NCBI GenBank assembly: GCA_029262895.1
Contig: JAJCYM010000027.1
Span: 124,001 to 188,000, forward strand
DNA length: 64,000 nucleotides
Reading direction: 5' to 3'
Origin: Roseivirga sp.
GTDB lineage: Bacteria > Bacteroidota > Bacteroidia > Cytophagales > Cyclobacteriaceae
A model generated the notes under the pieces. The model saw only the letters and a list, made by a program, of their open reading frames with translations, was not told the origin of the DNA and made no database searches. Of the stretch, positions 43,439-52,366 are shown in pieces (position 1 is the stretch's first letter; every line of letters starts with the position of its first letter). Position numbers and translations under genes: made by a program.

Positions 43439-44992
43439 CTAGAAGGGCGGGCCGTTCTCATCATCCTTTGGCAAATTTGGATCGGCATTGGCCTTACTCT
43501 GGTAGGTCATAGTACCTCCACTTTCAAAATTGCTTGCACCATCTACAGGGAAGCCACCACCTTGGGCACCTCCAAATGAATCCAGATCTGAAAACTTGGT
43601 GTACTTACCAACAAATTTAAGTTGGACTGTATCCAATGAACCGTTTCTGTGCTTGGCAATGATTACCTCACCCACGCCTTGGGTCGGCATGCCATTCTCA
43701 TCCTGAGTGATACCATAATATTCCGGACGGTACAAGAACATTACCATATCCGCATCCTGCTCAATAGAACCGGATTCCCTAAGGTCGGAAAGCTGAGGTC
43801 GTTTATCCCCTCCCCTGGTTTCAACTGCTCGACTTAACTGAGACAAAGCTATAACCGGAACACTCAGTTCCTTGGCAATGTTCTTCAGCGCCCTGGAGAT
43901 GGCAGCAATCTCCTGCTCCCGGTTACCGTTATTACCACCTTTAGAACTGTCGCCTGACATTAACTGGAGGTAATCTACTACCACCAGTTGAATGTCATGC
44001 TGCTGCTTCAACCGCCTGCACTTCGCTCTTAATTCTAAGATCGAAAGTGCAGGGGTATCATCTATAAAAATGGGGGCTTTAGCCAATCGTGCAGTCTTGT
44101 CGGTGAGCTGGGCCCATTCATGTCCGGCAAGATTTCCTTTTTTAATTTTTTCGCTTTCCAGTTGCGCTTCACCAGAAATCATCCTATTCACTAATTGAAT
44201 GGACGACATCTCCAAAGAGAATATGGCTACTGGATGATCATGATCTACCGCTGCATTTCTGAGTGCCGACACAACAAAGGCAGTCTTACCCATACCAGGT
44301 CTCGCAGCTATAATCACCAAATCCGATTTTTGCCAACCAGAGGTAACTCGGTCCAAACTGGTGAACCCACTAGGGATGCCTGTCAAACCTTCTTTGTGGT
44401 TTTTACGCATCTCTATTTCCTCCAATGCCTGAGGCATCAGATTTTTCATGTTATCGTATTCTTTTCTGATATTAGCTTCTGAAACCTGGAAGAGCGACTG
44501 CTCCATTCTATCCAGAAGATTAAACACATCAGTGGTATCTTCAAAGGCCTCCTTTTGTATTTCGGAAGAAATTCGAATCAACTCACGCTTAATGGACTGT
44601 TCCACTATGATACGCGCGTGATATTCAATATTTGCCGCAGAACTGACCCGATTGGTCAATTGCGTGATATAATACGCGCCACCTACAAATTCAAGTTTTC
44701 CACCTTTCCGCAAGTGGCTAGTCACCGTCAGGATGTCTATAGGTTCTGAATTCTGGAAAAGGTCATATATAGCCTGATAAATCTCTTTGTGAGCATCCTT
44801 ATAGAAGGACTCAGGCCTCAGGATGTCAATCACATTGGTTAGTGCATCCTTTTCTAACATTAAGGCTCCTAATACCGCTTCTTCTAGGTCTGTGGCCTGT
44901 GGAGGTAGTTTTCCCAGCTGATTTAACTCGTTACCCAAAGCATTGTTTGACTTATAGCCGAGTCTCATTGAAGCTGACTTTCCTTTCTCCAT
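43439..44992 (-). CDS. dnaB: Replicative DNA helicase
   Basis: Replicative hexameric helicase of 517 residues. The N-terminal DnaB domain (about 30-140) begins P-P-Q-A-T-D-L-E-E-A-V-L-G. The RecA-like domain has Walker A A-R-P-G-M-G-K-T-A-F, then D-D-T-P-A-L-S, Walker B V-V-D-Y-L-Q-L-M, and L-S-Q-L-S-R-A-V-E with the arginine-finger region S-D-L-R-E-S-G-S-I-E-Q-D-A-D. No intein is visible. The C-terminal 50 residues are a Gly/Ser/Asn-rich tail. A possible -7 element (TACATTTG) abuts the start codon. Divergent from the Mpl gene. Confidence 0.96.
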   Translation of the reverse strand: MEKGKSASMRLGYKSNNALGNELNQLGKLPPQATDLEEAVLGALMLEKDALTNVIDILRPESFYKDAHKEIYQAIYDLFQNSEPIDILTVTSHLRKGGKLEFVGGAYYITQLTNRVSSAANIEYHARIIVEQSIKRELIRISSEIQKEAFEDTTDVFNLLDRMEQSLFQVSEANIRKEYDNMKNLMPQALEEIEMRKNHKEGLTGIPSGFTSLDRVTSGWQKSDLVIIAARPGMGKTAFVVSALRNAAVDHDHPVAIFSLEMSSIQLVNRMISGEAQLESEKIKKGNLAGHEWAQLTDKTARLAKAPIFIDDTPALSILELRAKCRRLKQQHDIQLVVVDYLQLMSGDSSKGGNNGNREQEIAAISRALKNIAKELSVPVIALSQLSRAVETRGGDKRPQLSDLRESGSIEQDADMVMFLYRPEYYGITQDENGMPTQGVGEVIIAKHRNGSLDTVQLKFVGKYTKFSDLDSFGGAQGGGFPVDGASNFESGGTMTYQSKANADPNLPKDDENGPPF

Positions 44993-44997
44993 AGTTA

Positions 44998-45005
44998 CAA
45001 ATGTA
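44998..45005 (-). promoter_or_regulatory. Possible -7 element next to the dnaB start
   Basis: TACATTTG on the minus strand fits TAnnTTTG and ends 5 bases before the dnaB ATG, which would give a nearly leaderless mRNA. The nearest TTTG is 15 bases upstream (45021-45024), shorter than the common spacing. Confidence 0.35.
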
Positions 45006-45155
45006 GTCTCCTAAGCTTTACAAAAATTACGTCTCTTCGATTATTTATCATTTAGTTTTCCCCAGCAAAAAGAGGTCTTGCTAACAATTAAAATCTAGTT
45101 ATTCACATGGTTGTCCACCATTCAAAATTTCAATATTTTTTGTGAAGGCAACAAA

Positions 45156-45186
45156 TTTGTCCCTGCTGCTTTTTATCTTATTTTTG
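45156..45186 (+). promoter_or_regulatory. Promoter of the Mpl-like ligase gene
   Basis: TTTG at 45156-45159, then 19 bases, then TATTTTTG at 45179-45186: both elements of the Bacteroidota consensus with good spacing, 19 bases before the ATG. Confidence 0.65.
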
Positions 45187-45205
45187 AACCATTAACCTTA
45201 ACCAT

Positions 45206-46579
45206 ATGTCACAATCTCCTCAGCGGGTTCATTTCATTGCAGTAGGCGGAAGCATAATGCACAGCTTGGCCATTTCACTCAAACAAGCAGGGCATCAAGT
45301 CTCTGGTTCTGATGATCATTTCTTTGAGCCCTCAAAATCAAACCTCGAGAACAACGGCCTATTACCCGAGGTTGAGGGCTGGAACCCTGACATAATTACT
45401 AACGAAATTGATCTGGTGATATTGGGCATGCACGCCAAGGCCCATAACCCTGAATTACAAAAAGCGCAGGAGCTTGGTCTCAAGGTGTTCTCCTACCCGG
45501 AATATATCTATGAACGCTGCAAGGACAAACAAAGGATAGTGATTGCCGGTAGTCATGGCAAAACAACTATCACAGCTATGGTTATGCACGTGCTAAAAGT
45601 AATAGACCGTGATTTTGACTATATGGTTGGTGCACAGCTCAAGGGCTTTGAGAATATGGTAAAACTCTCCGATGCTCCTACTATAATAATAGAAGGAGAT
45701 GAGTATACTACCTCTGCCACAGATCGCACACCAAAATTCTTGAATTATCATCACCATATCGGGGTGATTAGTGGAATTGCCTGGGACCATTTTAATGTGT
45801 ACCCAACATTGGATGACTACGTTAAACAATTTGAGCTTCTGGCAGATGCTACCCCCAAAGCTGGCTCACTAATCTATTGCGAAGAGGATAACCTTGCCTC
45901 TATGATCATCACTGAAAAGGATCGGGCTGATGTAACCATTTTGCCATATAAGGCCCATGACCATGTGGTTCGCGGTGGCAAGACTTATTTGCGCATTCCT
46001 GAAGGAGAAATACCAGTTGAAGTTTTTGGCTATCACAATATGCAAAACCTGAGTGGAGCCCAAGCCATACTCAAGAGAATTGGCGTAACGGATGACCAAT
46101 TCTACCAGGCTATCGTCAGCTTCAAAGGGGCGGCTAAAAGAATGGAGATTGTCGGAGAAAACAGCGACAGTATTATCTATTCAGATTTTGCACATGCTCC
46201 TTCAAAACTAATGGCCACTACGCTGGCTATAAAGGATCAGTTTCCAAATCGCTATTTGGTGGCCTGTCTTGAACTACATACGTTTAGTAGTCTGAACAAA
46301 GATTTTATAGATCAATACGAGAACACCTTTAACCATTCTGATCAGGCCATCATATATATCAATCCTGAGGCGGCCTCAATCAAGGGATTGGAAAAACTCA
46401 ATAAAGAAGAGCTTCGTTCGGCCTTCAAAAGAGATGACATTCTCTTCTTTGACAATAAGGATCAGCTTGAAGATCACCTCACCGATATCACTTGGAAGAA
46501 TAAGAATCTCATTTTGATGAGTTCAGGTAATTTCGGTGGGCTCAACATCAAAAAAATCAAAGAAAGTATCCTAGGTTAA
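45206..46579 (+). CDS. mpl: Mur ligase of the Mpl type
   Basis: Mur-ligase family protein of 457 residues. The N-terminal Rossmann domain begins V-H-F-I-A-V-G-G-S-I-M-H-S-L-A, the P-loop is A-G-S-H-G-K-T-T, and the E-G-D-E-Y and DHFNVY elements follow; the C-terminal domain includes S-D-F-A-H-A-P-S-K. This pattern suits Mpl, which ligates UDP-MurNAc with the recycled tripeptide L-Ala-gamma-D-Glu-mesoDAP; MurC has G-I-G-G-x-G-M-x-x-L-A instead of G-G-S-I-M-H-S. Cytoplasmic. It has a well-formed promoter of its own. A neighbouring exonuclease gene follows 33 bases downstream. Confidence 0.85.
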   Translation: MSQSPQRVHFIAVGGSIMHSLAISLKQAGHQVSGSDDHFFEPSKSNLENNGLLPEVEGWNPDIITNEIDLVILGMHAKAHNPELQKAQELGLKVFSYPEYIYERCKDKQRIVIAGSHGKTTITAMVMHVLKVIDRDFDYMVGAQLKGFENMVKLSDAPTIIIEGDEYTTSATDRTPKFLNYHHHIGVISGIAWDHFNVYPTLDDYVKQFELLADATPKAGSLIYCEEDNLASMIITEKDRADVTILPYKAHDHVVRGGKTYLRIPEGEIPVEVFGYHNMQNLSGAQAILKRIGVTDDQFYQAIVSFKGAAKRMEIVGENSDSIIYSDFAHAPSKLMATTLAIKDQFPNRYLVACLELHTFSSLNKDFIDQYENTFNHSDQAIIYINPEAASIKGLEKLNKEELRSAFKRDDILFFDNKDQLEDHLTDITWKNKNLILMSSGNFGGLNIKKIKESILG

Positions 46580-46612
46580 AATCCTGTTAATCAGCATTTA
46601 AAGAAAATTCAA

Positions 46613-47416
46613 ATGAACCTTAACTTAAGGAATCCACTTACTTTTTTTGACCTGGAAACTACGGGCATAAATATTGCCAATGATCGTATAGTTGAGCTGG
46701 CCATGATCAAGGTAATGCCGAATGGCGAAACAATCTCAGAAAGGCATTTGGTTCATCCGATGATACCCATTCCAGAGGAATCATCTATGATTCATGGCAT
46801 CAGAGATATTGATGTTAAGGATGCACCTCCTTTCAAGGAGATTGCCAAAAACCTTGCGAAGTTCCTTGAGGGTTCGGATTTGGCAGGCTTCAATATTGTA
46901 CGGTTTGATGTACCTCTTCTGGTAGAAGAATTTTTAAGGGTAGATATTGACTTTGATGTCAGCAACAGAAAGCTGGTAGATGCCCAAAAGATCTTCTTTA
47001 TGATGGAGAAACGCTCCTTGAGCGCGGCTTATAAATTCTACTGCGGAAAGGAACTGGTGGGTGCTCATGGGGCCATGGCTGACACAGAAGCTACCTTCGA
47101 AGTCCTCAAAGCCCAAATTGAGAAATATGAGGGTCAGGAGGTTACAGATTTATCCGGAAAGGTGGTCGGAAAAATAGAAAATGACATGGCTGCTATTCAT
47201 GGATTGGTGGCTTCTAACATGGTTGATTTGGCCGGAAGAATTGTCTTTAATCCACAAGGCGTTGAAGTGTTCAACTTTGGCAAACACAAAGGCAAACCTG
47301 TTTCCGAGGTTCTTACAAAAGAAAGAGGGTATTATGACTGGATGATGAAAGGTGATTTCCCTCTGGACACCAAACGTAAGCTGACAAAAATCAAACTCCA
47401 GAATTTTAATTCGTAG
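46613..47416 (+). CDS. DnaQ-like 3'-5' exonuclease
   Basis: A 267-residue exonuclease of the DEDDh class. Exo I is F-F-D-L-E-T-T-G (Asp13, Glu15), Exo II is G-F-N-I-V-R-F-D-V-P near 93-102, and Exo III is H-G-A-M-A-D-T-E near 152-159. The C-terminal ~80 residues include F-N-F-G-K-H-K-G-K, a putative quorum-sensing-related (DUF3820-like) tail seen on such exonucleases in Bacteroidota. It may act as an epsilon-like proofreading or repair exonuclease. It probably shares a transcript with mpl. Confidence 0.9.
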   Translation: MNLNLRNPLTFFDLETTGINIANDRIVELAMIKVMPNGETISERHLVHPMIPIPEESSMIHGIRDIDVKDAPPFKEIAKNLAKFLEGSDLAGFNIVRFDVPLLVEEFLRVDIDFDVSNRKLVDAQKIFFMMEKRSLSAAYKFYCGKELVGAHGAMADTEATFEVLKAQIEKYEGQEVTDLSGKVVGKIENDMAAIHGLVASNMVDLAGRIVFNPQGVEVFNFGKHKGKPVSEVLTKERGYYDWMMKGDFPLDTKRKLTKIKLQNFNS

Positions 47417-47608
47417 AGTTGAGTTTTAAGTTTCAAGTTCTAAATATTGGGTTGACAATCAGAGAATCTGAAATCGGGGATTAGAAATTAGAAAATTAGG
47501 AAATCAGTTGATTAGGAAATCAGCAATTTTCCCCAAAGTAAGAGATGCTTCATGCCTCAGCGAAAGAAAGAGTAACGCATAATGCTGAACGAACATAAAA
47601 CTTGAAAC
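47417..47608. other. Convergent intergenic region with repeats
   Basis: 192 bases between the exonuclease and M48 gene ends. It holds the second copy of the 37-base dispersed repeat, the direct repeat ATTAGGAAATCAG (two copies, about 47497-47524) and AACTTGAAACTT-like words in both orientations. No gene seen. Confidence 0.55.
47541..47577 (-). repeat. Dispersed 37-bp repeat, copy 2
   Basis: Reverse-complement match to 12386-12422 at 32 of 37 positions. It also lies between convergent genes and is followed by AAAACTTGAAACTT (47597-47610). Confidence 0.7.
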
Positions 47609-48409
47609 TTATTTGGCCTCATAATATTCCAAAGCCTTCGGCAATGCATCATTTAAGCGTTGAATACGCGTTTCATGAGATGGATGAGTCGATAAGAATT
47701 CGGGAGGTCCTTCCCCACTTCCAGCAGACATTCTCTCCCAAAACTTAGGCGCCTCTCTCGGGTCATATCCGGCAATAGCCATAAAGGTCAACCCTAACTC
47801 ATCAGCCTCAGATTCATGTGTCCTGGAATACTTCAACAAAGCCAGGTCTGTGCCTAAGCCAATGGCCTGAAAGACCAAACGCTGACTCATGGTTGGATCC
47901 TGCCCCAAAGCCACAGCACCAATTGAAAGGCCTACCTGCTTCATATAAGTCTGGTTCATGCGTTCTTGCCCGTGTTTTGCAATGGCGTGAGCCACTTCAT
48001 GCCCCATTACTACAGCTACACCCAGGTCATTTTGGCAAATGGGAAGAATCCCTGTATAAAATGCCACCTTACCACCAGGCATGGCCCAGGCGTTAACCAT
48101 GGTGTCATTGGCTATCAGGTTAAATTCCCAATCAAAGCCTTCAAGTTGGTCACTGAAGCCATTGTCGCTCATGTATTTCTCAACGGCTACCTTGATTTTA
48201 TCTCCTACTCGTTTGATCATCCCCACTTGCTGTGCATTCTCTGATAGAGGCACGGAATCTAAAACTTGCTTATAGGCATCTGCACTCATTTGAATGATCT
48301 GACTTGAACCAATCAAACCCGTGACTTGCCTGCGGCCTGTGATCGGTACTTTCGTGCATGCTACAATGGCGATGGAGAGGATTAAAAAAATGGAGGTAAT
48401 TTTCTTCAT
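47609..48409 (-). CDS. M48 family metalloprotease, lipoprotein
   Basis: A 266-residue lipoprotein peptidase from ATG 48409; the frame opens 8 codons earlier, but MKKITSIFLILSIAIVAC is the proper signal (lipobox I-V-A-C). The N-terminus K-V-P-I-T-G-R-R-Q is typical of LoiP/YcaL-type M48C proteases. The active site is V-M-G-H-E-V-A-H (HExxH) with the third ligand in H-E-S-E-A-D-E-L-G. It probably degrades or refolds outer-membrane proteins in the periplasm, by homology with BepA/LoiP. Length is normal, without the TPR domain of BepA. Confidence 0.9.
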   Translation of the reverse strand: MKKITSIFLILSIAIVACTKVPITGRRQVTGLIGSSQIIQMSADAYKQVLDSVPLSENAQQVGMIKRVGDKIKVAVEKYMSDNGFSDQLEGFDWEFNLIANDTMVNAWAMPGGKVAFYTGILPICQNDLGVAVVMGHEVAHAIAKHGQERMNQTYMKQVGLSIGAVALGQDPTMSQRLVFQAIGLGTDLALLKYSRTHESEADELGLTFMAIAGYDPREAPKFWERMSAGSGEGPPEFLSTHPSHETRIQRLNDALPKALEYYEAK

Positions 48410-48538
48410 GTCTGTAAAAACGGTAAGCGTCAAATTTCCTTAATAAAATAGTCTTGTCAAATCTCTCTGAAGTTTTAATTTTACCTTCTGTTAACTGAAG
48501 GTTAGCTTAACGTCATCAACCCTGACTAAAGACACCCA

Positions 48539-49150
48539 ATGAAAATAATTGCGATAGGAAGAAACTACGCAGCTCATATTGAAGAGCTCAATAATGAGAG
48601 ACCTTCAGACCCTGTTATCTTCTTAAAGCCGGATACAGCCATTCTACGCAACAACGACCCCTTTTATTATCCTGAATTTTCAAACAATATCCATTTCGAG
48701 GTTGAGTTATTATTAAAAATCAACAGAGATGGTAAATACATAGAAAAAGCATTTGCGGGTAAGTACTTTGATGAAATCGGCATTGGCATCGATTTCACGG
48801 CCAGAGACCTACAGCAAAAATGTAAGGAAAAAGGCCTTCCCTGGGAAATAGCGAAGGGGTTTAACGGCTCTGCACCAATTTCCAAATTTGTTGATAAATC
48901 AAAATTCGAAAATCTAAACAACATCAATTTCGATTTGGAAATCGATGGAGTGAAAAAGCAGCAAGGGAATTCCGGCCTAATGCTGTTTGACTTCGGTGAC
49001 ATTATCTCCTATGTATCGAAGTTCTTTACCTTAAAAAGAGGTGATATTATCTTTACCGGAACACCAGAAGGCGTTGGACCAGTAGAAGTTGGCAACAAAC
49101 TTGTAGCCTCAATTGAAGGAAAAAAAATGTTAGAAGTTGAAATTAAATAG
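48539..49150 (+). CDS. Fumarylacetoacetate hydrolase (FAH) family protein
   Basis: A 203-residue single-domain FAH-family enzyme. Motifs are I-G-R-N-Y-A-A-H near the start, F-E-V-E-L-L-L near 52 (metal ligand Glu), G-I-D-F-T-A-R-D-L-Q near 82, and I-I-F-T-G-T-P-E-G-V-G near the end. Family members hydrolyse or decarboxylate acylpyruvates or 2-hydroxyhepta-dienedioates with Mg2+ and are close to FAHD1/YcgM, which act as acylpyruvase or oxaloacetate decarboxylase. Its final 14 bases overlap the start of the M23 gene. Confidence 0.88.
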   Translation: MKIIAIGRNYAAHIEELNNERPSDPVIFLKPDTAILRNNDPFYYPEFSNNIHFEVELLLKINRDGKYIEKAFAGKYFDEIGIGIDFTARDLQQKCKEKGLPWEIAKGFNGSAPISKFVDKSKFENLNNINFDLEIDGVKKQQGNSGLMLFDFGDIISYVSKFFTLKRGDIIFTGTPEGVGPVEVGNKLVASIEGKKMLEVEIK

Positions 49151-51035
49151 ATTCATAGCAACTCTTGTTTTATTAATTGGTTGGAGCCATTTGTCTCTTG
49201 CCCAATATGAAGGTATCGATAGCGACTATTATTTATTTCCAATTCAACCAGACAAGGTCAACTTTCTCTCAGGAACCATGGGTGAGCTTCGGGCTACACA
49301 TTTCCATGCAGGCCTGGATATCAAAACCAATGGCAAAGAGGGCTTGAAGGTTTATGCAGCCGCAGATGGCTATGTGAGTCGTATTCGAGTAGCAACGGGT
49401 GGGTACGGCAACAGCGTTTATATACAACACCCCAATGGTACTTCAACCGTGTACGCACACCTGCAGCGGTTTGATAAGGAACTGGCTGAATATGTTCTCG
49501 AAAACCAATACAAAAAGGAATCATTTGATGTAAACCTCTTCCCTCAGCGAAATCAATTCAAAGTGAAGAAGGGAGAAGTAATAGGCCTCTCGGGAAATTC
49601 GGGCTCATCTTCAGGGCCTCATTTGCATTTTGAAATACGAAATAGCAAGCAAGAGGTGCTTGATCCCTTAAGAATGGGGTTTGATCAAATCAGAGATAAC
49701 ATAGCTCCTATCCCACTGCGAGTCGCTTTAAAGACCTTGGACATCGACTCCAGAGTGAATGGTGAGTTTGGAAGATTTGAATTTGAGTTAGTTAAAAAAG
49801 GCAATGATTTTATTATCCCAGATACCATTGCCGCTTTTGGGAAAATTGGTGTGGAAATATGGGCTCATGACAAATTGGACGGGGCAGCCAATAGGAATGG
49901 AATTCCGAAAGTCAGGATGTACATCAATCGTGATAGGGTCTTCTCCCAGGATATCGACAATGTTAATTTCTCAGCACAAAAGAACATTTTGGTTCATACC
50001 AATTACAGTGCTCAAAAACAGTCAAGGCGCAGGTACAACAAGCTTTACATAGACGATGGCAATACCCTGGAATTTTATGACAAGGCTGATGACCAGGGCC
50101 GTCTTTCTATTGACACTGGTTCCAACAATAACCTGTTGATTCGGATGACCGATGCCTATGATAATCAACGAGAAGTGAGTTTTGTCATTTCGGGAGTGTC
50201 CCCCCAGGATAAAATCAATAAGGAAATTCGGGCATTATCCACTTATAAGATACAAGACAATACGTTGATGTTGTATAGACCTTCAGAAGATTCAGGACTT
50301 GAGAACGTCACAGTCTATGTGAAAGATCAGTCCCGTGTGATTGCCCCAAGCTATTCGAGTCAAGGTCAGCACATCTACCTTTGGGACCTGAGAAAAGGCT
50401 TGCCAGATTCGGTGGTTATGCAGGAAAACTCTTTGAGGTTGATGTTTAATGACATGGTTCCGTCCAACGTGTCGCATAGCTATTTAGACAATACCTACGC
50501 TTTAAGATTTGAAAAAACCAGTCTGTTTGACACCATGTATTTAAGCTCCAGGCATTACGCCCATAAAGGGGCTGAATTTCTGGAGGTAAATAATGACATT
50601 CAGCCTTTGAAACGAGGCTTCCAGGCCGAGCTCGAACCCTTGCTCAGCTATGATTCATTGGAACAGCATTTTGTCTACAAAGTGAATGATGCCGGTGAGT
50701 CATCATTTGTTGGAGGGAAGTGGGAAAATGGGGTGATCAAATTTTCCGTACAGACGCTGGGTAAATTCACCTTAATGAAAGATGAGGATGCCCCAAAAAT
50801 CACCGAGCTATCAAGAAATGAAAATACCGTCCGGTTCAGAATAAGAGATGAGCAATCGGGTATACAAGAGTTCCGTGCCGAAATTGATGGCAAGTGGCTA
50901 TTAATGAATTATGATGCCAAAAGGAGGATTATTTGGGCAGAAAGACGTGATAAAACCAAAGCATTGAAGGGTGACTTCTCTCTTAAAGTAAAAGACAACG
51001 CAGGAAACGAATCAATCATCAACCTTAAACTATAA
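49137..51035 (+). CDS. M23 family (LytM-type) peptidase, exported
   Basis: A 632-residue exported protein starting at TTG 49137 inside the end of the FAH gene; the next Met is after the signal peptide (MKLNRFIATLVLLIGWSHLS...AQ), so TTG is required. The M23 domain at about 45-185 has T-H-F-H-A-G-L-D (first His and Asp ligands) and G-P-H-L-H-F-E-I-R (HxH). The rest (about 200-632) is beta-rich without a recognised domain. It likely cleaves or binds peptidoglycan cross-links in the periplasm, with the C-terminal part guiding partners. Translation is probably coupled to FAH. Confidence 0.88.
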   Translation: MKLNRFIATLVLLIGWSHLSLAQYEGIDSDYYLFPIQPDKVNFLSGTMGELRATHFHAGLDIKTNGKEGLKVYAAADGYVSRIRVATGGYGNSVYIQHPNGTSTVYAHLQRFDKELAEYVLENQYKKESFDVNLFPQRNQFKVKKGEVIGLSGNSGSSSGPHLHFEIRNSKQEVLDPLRMGFDQIRDNIAPIPLRVALKTLDIDSRVNGEFGRFEFELVKKGNDFIIPDTIAAFGKIGVEIWAHDKLDGAANRNGIPKVRMYINRDRVFSQDIDNVNFSAQKNILVHTNYSAQKQSRRRYNKLYIDDGNTLEFYDKADDQGRLSIDTGSNNNLLIRMTDAYDNQREVSFVISGVSPQDKINKEIRALSTYKIQDNTLMLYRPSEDSGLENVTVYVKDQSRVIAPSYSSQGQHIYLWDLRKGLPDSVVMQENSLRLMFNDMVPSNVSHSYLDNTYALRFEKTSLFDTMYLSSRHYAHKGAEFLEVNNDIQPLKRGFQAELEPLLSYDSLEQHFVYKVNDAGESSFVGGKWENGVIKFSVQTLGKFTLMKDEDAPKITELSRNENTVRFRIRDEQSGIQEFRAEIDGKWLLMNYDAKRRIIWAERRDKTKALKGDFSLKVKDNAGNESIINLKL

Positions 51036-51041
51036 TAATAC

Positions 51042-51491
51042 ATGTCGTTAAAAGTTGGAGATCCATCTCCACCATTCGAAGGGGTAAACCAAGACGGAGA
51101 CCCTATAAAGCTTTCTGATTTCGCTGGAAAAAAGTTAGTCCTGTATTTTTACCCTAAAGACAACACTCCGGGTTGCACGGCACAATCTTGCAATCTGCGT
51201 GATAACTACCAATCTTTATTAAAGTCAGGCTATGCAGTAGTAGGCATTAGCAGCGATTCTGAAAGGAAACATCGCAACTTTATTAAGAAGTTTGAACTCC
51301 CCTTTCCTCTCATTGCTGACACCGATTTAAGTATCCATAGACAGTTCGATACCTGGAAGGAAAAAACTCTGTTCGGAAGGAAGTATATGGGCACAATAAG
51401 AACTACTTTTGTGATCAATGAACAGGGCGTCATTGAGGAGATCATCGAGAAGGTGAACACCGCAAATCACACCGCTCAAATCGTGAATTAA
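51042..51491 (+). CDS. bcp: Thioredoxin-dependent thiol peroxidase (BCP type)
   Basis: Peroxiredoxin of the BCP/PrxQ class, 149 residues. The active-site segment is N-T-P-G-C-T-A-Q-S-C, with peroxidatic Cys45 and resolving Cys50, the spacing that defines alpha-type BCP. F-Y-P-K-D precedes it, and R-x-T-F-V-I-N near 118 supplies the conserved Arg. It reduces hydrogen peroxide and alkyl hydroperoxides using thioredoxin. It lies 6 bases after the M23 gene in the same direction. Confidence 0.94.
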   Translation: MSLKVGDPSPPFEGVNQDGDPIKLSDFAGKKLVLYFYPKDNTPGCTAQSCNLRDNYQSLLKSGYAVVGISSDSERKHRNFIKKFELPFPLIADTDLSIHRQFDTWKEKTLFGRKYMGTIRTTFVINEQGVIEEIIEKVNTANHTAQIVN

Positions 51492-51516
51492 TTTTTCAAC
51501 CAAATCAACAATAAAC

Positions 51517-52365
51517 GTGAACGAACCCAATATCAACGAACTTGAGAAAATCGCTTCTCAGGTCAGACGGGATATTGTCCGCATGGTACATGCCGTGAAT
51601 TCAGGACACCCCGGTGGTTCTCTAGGATGTACCGACTTTTTGACCGCGCTGTATTTCCATGTAATGAACCTAAAAAAGCCTTTTTCTCCAGATGGAATTG
51701 GAGAGGATCTTTTCTTTCTATCCAATGGCCATATCTCTCCGGTTTGGTATAGTATCCTTGCGAGAAGCGGCTACTTTGACGTTCCCGAACTGGCTACTTT
51801 TAGAAAATTAAACTCTCGTCTTCAGGGCCACCCTGCAACAGAGGAAGGTTTGCCGGGCATTCGCATTGCTTCCGGCTCATTGGGACAAGGCCTTTCTGCT
51901 GCCATAGGTGCTGCACAGGCCAAGAAACTTAATAATGATGATAATACCGTCTACGTGCTTATGGGAGACGGTGAGCTCGATGAAGGGCAAGTGTGGGAGG
52001 CAGCCATGTATGGTGCACACCATGGTATTGACAACCTTATTGCTACCGTTGATTACAACGGCCAGCAGATTGATGGCCCTACCGACAAGGTAATGTCTTT
52101 ACTAGATCTTAAAGCAAAATGGGAAGCCTTCGGCTGGCAAGTAATAGAGAGCCAGGGCAATGATATGAAGGAGGTCATTAAGGCACTCGAACATGCCAAG
52201 TCGCTTTGCGGCAAAGGCGTGCCGGTTGTTAATTTAATGCGTACCGAAATGGGCTTTGGTGTTGATTTTATGGTAGGTACCCACAAATGGCATGGCATAG
52301 CTCCAAACGATGAGCAACTGGCCGATGCCCTCTCACAATTGGAAGAAACCCTTGGAGACTATTAA
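51517..52365 (+). CDS. Transketolase, N-terminal (ThDP-binding) subunit
   Basis: Split transketolase, first half, 282 residues, starting at GTG 51517. Motifs are N-S-G-H-P-G-G-S-L-G (His contacts phosphate), G-Q-G-L-S-A-A-I-G and the ThDP motif G-D-G-E-L-D-E-G-Q ... D-Y-N-G-Q. It needs the next gene product to make a complete enzyme of the pentose phosphate pathway, transferring two-carbon units between ketose and aldose phosphates. The two halves are adjacent (TAA then ATG one base later). Two-gene transketolases are widespread in archaea and several bacterial groups. Confidence 0.93.
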   Translation: MNEPNINELEKIASQVRRDIVRMVHAVNSGHPGGSLGCTDFLTALYFHVMNLKKPFSPDGIGEDLFFLSNGHISPVWYSILARSGYFDVPELATFRKLNSRLQGHPATEEGLPGIRIASGSLGQGLSAAIGAAQAKKLNNDDNTVYVLMGDGELDEGQVWEAAMYGAHHGIDNLIATVDYNGQQIDGPTDKVMSLLDLKAKWEAFGWQVIESQGNDMKEVIKALEHAKSLCGKGVPVVNLMRTEMGFGVDFMVGTHKWHGIAPNDEQLADALSQLEETLGDY

Positions 52366-52366
52366 A

